Source: Streptomyces sp. H27-H5
Lineage (GTDB): Bacteria > Actinomycetota > Actinomycetes > Streptomycetales > Streptomycetaceae
DNA: 32,665 nucleotides
Reading direction: 5' to 3'
Assembly (NCBI RefSeq): GCF_026627505.1
Contig: NZ_JAPNLK010000090.1
Location: forward strand, 1-32,665
Both the position numbers and the translations under genes were made by a program. How positions within the stretch are numbered: the stretch's first letter is position 1; every line of letters begins with the position of its first letter. This document shows positions 31,201 through 32,665 of this stretch, piece after piece. The notes under the pieces are model-generated. The model worked only from the letters and a program-made list of their open reading frames with translations. It had not been told where the DNA came from and searched no databases.

Positions 31201-32390
31201 CCGTGACCAGCGAGACGGACGCCCGGTACCCGACCGCCGGGGAAGACATCCAGGGCGTCGGCGGCCCCCGGATCGGAATGCGGCCGGAGAACCGCCGGCA
31301 GCGGACCGTGAAGCTGCTGTGGACGAGCCTGTGGCTCTTCTACCTCAGCGCCCCCGTCATCGACCTGATCCGCGGCGGACACAGCCCCGGGGCCCGACTG
31401 CTCGGCGGCCTGGGCCTCGCGGCCTTCGTCGCCTGGTACCTGGTCCTGGTGCTGCGCACCACCCGGCAGATGCCGGTCCGCCGGGTCCTGCTCTCGCTGT
31501 CCGTCCTGGCCGCCCAGGCCATGGTCCTGTCCCTGACCCTGGGCCGCGAATGGCTCGTGCTCTTCGTCTACGTGGCCATCTCCTCCGGGGCCGCCCTGCC
31601 CGGGGAGATCGCCCGCTGGACCGTCCCCGGCGCGACCGCGCTGCTGGCCGTGACGGCGATGGCGGTCCCGGACGGGGACCAGTACCTGGCCGGCCTGCTC
31701 ATCCCGGCCCTGATGGGCGGGTTCGCGATGATCGGCGTCCGCGCCATGATCCGCACGACGATGGAGCTGCGCCAGGCCCGGGCCACGGTCGCCCAACTCG
31801 CCGCCAACGAGGAACGGCTGCGCATGGCCCGCGACCTGCACGACCTGCTCGGGCATTCGCTGTCGCTGATCACGCTCAAGAGCGAGCTGGCGGGCCGGAT
31901 GCTGCCGGACCGGCCCGAGGCGGCCGCGCAACAGGTCGCGGACATCGAGCAGGTCAGCCGGCAGGCCCTGGTCGACGTACGGGAGGCCGTGAACGGCTAC
32001 CGGCGCCCCACGCTCCCCGGCGAACTGGCAGGCGCCCGCACCGCGTTGGTCGCGGCGGGCGTCCAGGCGGACCTGCCCGTCGAGTGGACGCGGGAACTCC
32101 CGGAGGAGGTCGAATCGGCCCTCGCCTGGTCGCTGCGCGAGGCCGTGACCAACGTGGTCCGGCACAGCGGGGCACGCCGGTGCGTCGTCACCCTCGACAT
32201 CCGACAGACCCTGGCGGGACCGGTGGCCGAACTGGGCGTCTCCGACGACGGATCGGGCGGCCCCGCGGCGGCCGGCAACGGCCTGACCGGACTGACGGAA
32301 CGCCTGGAGGCGGTCGGGGGCAGCCTCACGGCCGTCCCCACCGGCAAGACCGGCTTCCGCCTGCTCGCCCGCGTCCCCCTGGCGCTGTGA
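31197..32390 (+). CDS. DesK-type sensor histidine kinase (HisKA_3), cognate regulator missing
   Basis: A 397-residue kinase with about four to six N-terminal membrane helices (about 40-185), then RMARDLHDLLGHSLS, where His215 is the predicted phospho-acceptor of the HisKA_3 family. The HATPase domain follows, with N box REAVTNVVRHS (about 314-324) and G boxes SDDGSG and GNGLTGL. It is translationally coupled to the exporter permease, a standard Streptomyces arrangement in which a LuxR-family response-regulator gene normally follows at once. Here the TGA stop (32388-32390) lies inside an IS-derived repeat, so the last residues may be non-native and the regulator gene has been lost or displaced. 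Confidence 0.93.
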   Translation: MTVTSETDARYPTAGEDIQGVGGPRIGMRPENRRQRTVKLLWTSLWLFYLSAPVIDLIRGGHSPGARLLGGLGLAAFVAWYLVLVLRTTRQMPVRRVLLSLSVLAAQAMVLSLTLGREWLVLFVYVAISSGAALPGEIARWTVPGATALLAVTAMAVPDGDQYLAGLLIPALMGGFAMIGVRAMIRTTMELRQARATVAQLAANEERLRMARDLHDLLGHSLSLITLKSELAGRMLPDRPEAAAQQVADIEQVSRQALVDVREAVNGYRRPTLPGELAGARTALVAAGVQADLPVEWTRELPEEVESALAWSLREAVTNVVRHSGARRCVVTLDIRQTLAGPVAELGVSDDGSGGPAAAGNGLTGLTERLEAVGGSLTAVPTGKTGFRLLARVPLAL

Positions 32391-32543
32391 CCGGAAAGGT
32401 TCACCGTGTCACGGCGCCCGGCACGGCACCTCGCCGCGTTGTCGAACCGCCCACGTACGTCCAGTACAAGCGGCAGTCCTCCGCCTTGCGATGCACCGCA
32501 CCGGACACCGCGACCCGGCAAACCTTTCCGGCCACAGCACTAG
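32384..32543. mobile_element. 160-bp IS-derived (MITE-like) element at the kinase stop
   Basis: The element begins GCTGTGACCGGAAAGGTT (32384-32401) and ends with the inverted copy AACCTTTCCGGCCACAGC (32521-32538, one mismatch) plus ACTAG. It contains no plausible gene. The first 29 bases are the exact inverted copy of the left-edge palindrome at 123-164. GGCGCTGTGAC (32381-32391) can also pair with GTCACGGCGCC further on (one G-T pair), giving a local hairpin. The terminal repeats and lack of coding capacity suggest a deletion derivative of an IS630-like element. The left end lacks the flanking TA, so it is decayed or fused. Confidence 0.68.
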
Positions 32544-32553
32544 TAGGGCTTGG

Positions 32554-32665
32554 TCAGGTCGGGGCTGGTGTGGGTATGCCGCGGTGACAGGTGGGGCAGA
32601 CGCCGGTCCATGTCGCGAGGAGGGTCTGCAGCTCGCGGACGACGCGGTAGAGGCTCAGGCCGGCG
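32554..32665 (-). CDS. Transposase C-terminal fragment (5' end outside window)
   Basis: Reading the minus strand from the right edge gives 36 residues ending at TGA (32554-32556): LYRVVRELQTLLATWTGVCPTCHRGIPTPAPT. The CPTCH pair and the RELQ-LLATWTG stretch recall C-termini of transposases that are very common in Streptomyces; I cannot fix the IS family from this much. The stop is only 10 bp from the CTAG that ends the adjacent IS-derived element, so two IS elements abut here. Confidence 0.6.
   Translation of the reverse strand, partial: AGLSLYRVVRELQTLLATWTGVCPTCHRGIPTPAPT

Noticed and set aside
32391..32587. Open frame continuing from the kinase region through the IS-derived element
   Set aside because: It crosses both terminal repeats of the element and shows no domain; it is in a different frame from the kinase.
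1..32665. Composite transposon carrying the whole window between two IS elements
   Set aside because: The interior is core Streptomyces gene content (sdh, typA, Opp/BldK-type importers, mshB) with uniform composition; the edge transposases appear to be of different families, so mobility as a unit is not supported.

Overview
The window reads as a chromosomal segment of a Streptomyces-type actinomycete. The DNA is very GC-rich with strong third-position G/C. Starts are often GTG or TTG behind GGAGG-like ribosome sites. Contents include a mycothiol gene (mshB), a PspA/TPM pair, an actinobacterial three-gene succinate dehydrogenase and two BldK/Opp-type peptide importers. I saw no in-frame TTA codon in the genes, but I did not check every codon.

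Layout. (1) 1-164: tail of an IS630-type transposase followed by abutting IS ends that share CTAG. (2) 161-6986, minus strand: a small coiled-coil protein, sdhC-sdhA-sdhB, a secreted TPM-domain membrane protein and PspA; the pspA stop codon lies inside the IS-derived palindrome. (3) 7342-9759, plus strand: an orphan lipoprotein solute-binding protein with a long acidic insertion. (4) 10130-12034: typA/bipA. (5) 12481-18211: complete peptide-importer operon (SBP, two permeases, two ATPases). (6) 18338-19276: tandem-GNAT acetyltransferase. (7) 19384-25116: second, paralogous importer operon in the same gene order. (8) 25494-26997: 64-aa membrane protein, mshB and a small membrane protein. (9) 27203-29323: proline/glycine-rich single-pass protein with an extracellular peptidoglycan-binding-type domain. 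(10) 29495-32390: ABC-2 exporter (ATPase, permease) and a DesK-type histidine kinase, translationally coupled and preceded by a perfect dyad. (11) 32384-32665: a 160-bp IS-derived inverted-repeat element exactly at the kinase stop, then the tail of another transposase on the minus strand. No response regulator follows the kinase inside the window.

How the genes work together. SdhCAB is a respiratory complex feeding electrons to quinone. TPM/PspA is an envelope-stress pair. The duplicated Opp/BldK-type operons, each with a hairpin after the SBP gene, import oligopeptides; in Streptomyces this family is tied to development. MshB makes the mycothiol precursor, and the GNAT resembles the double-GNAT architecture of MshD without being shown to be it. 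The last operon looks like a self-regulated drug/peptide efflux module cut by insertion-sequence activity.

The most distinctive signals are the shared IS palindrome that ends genes at both edges of the window, the kinase/exporter operon lacking an adjacent regulator, the insertion inside the orphan SBP, the Cys/His pattern in SdhC, and a nearly homogenised segment between the two importer ATPases.
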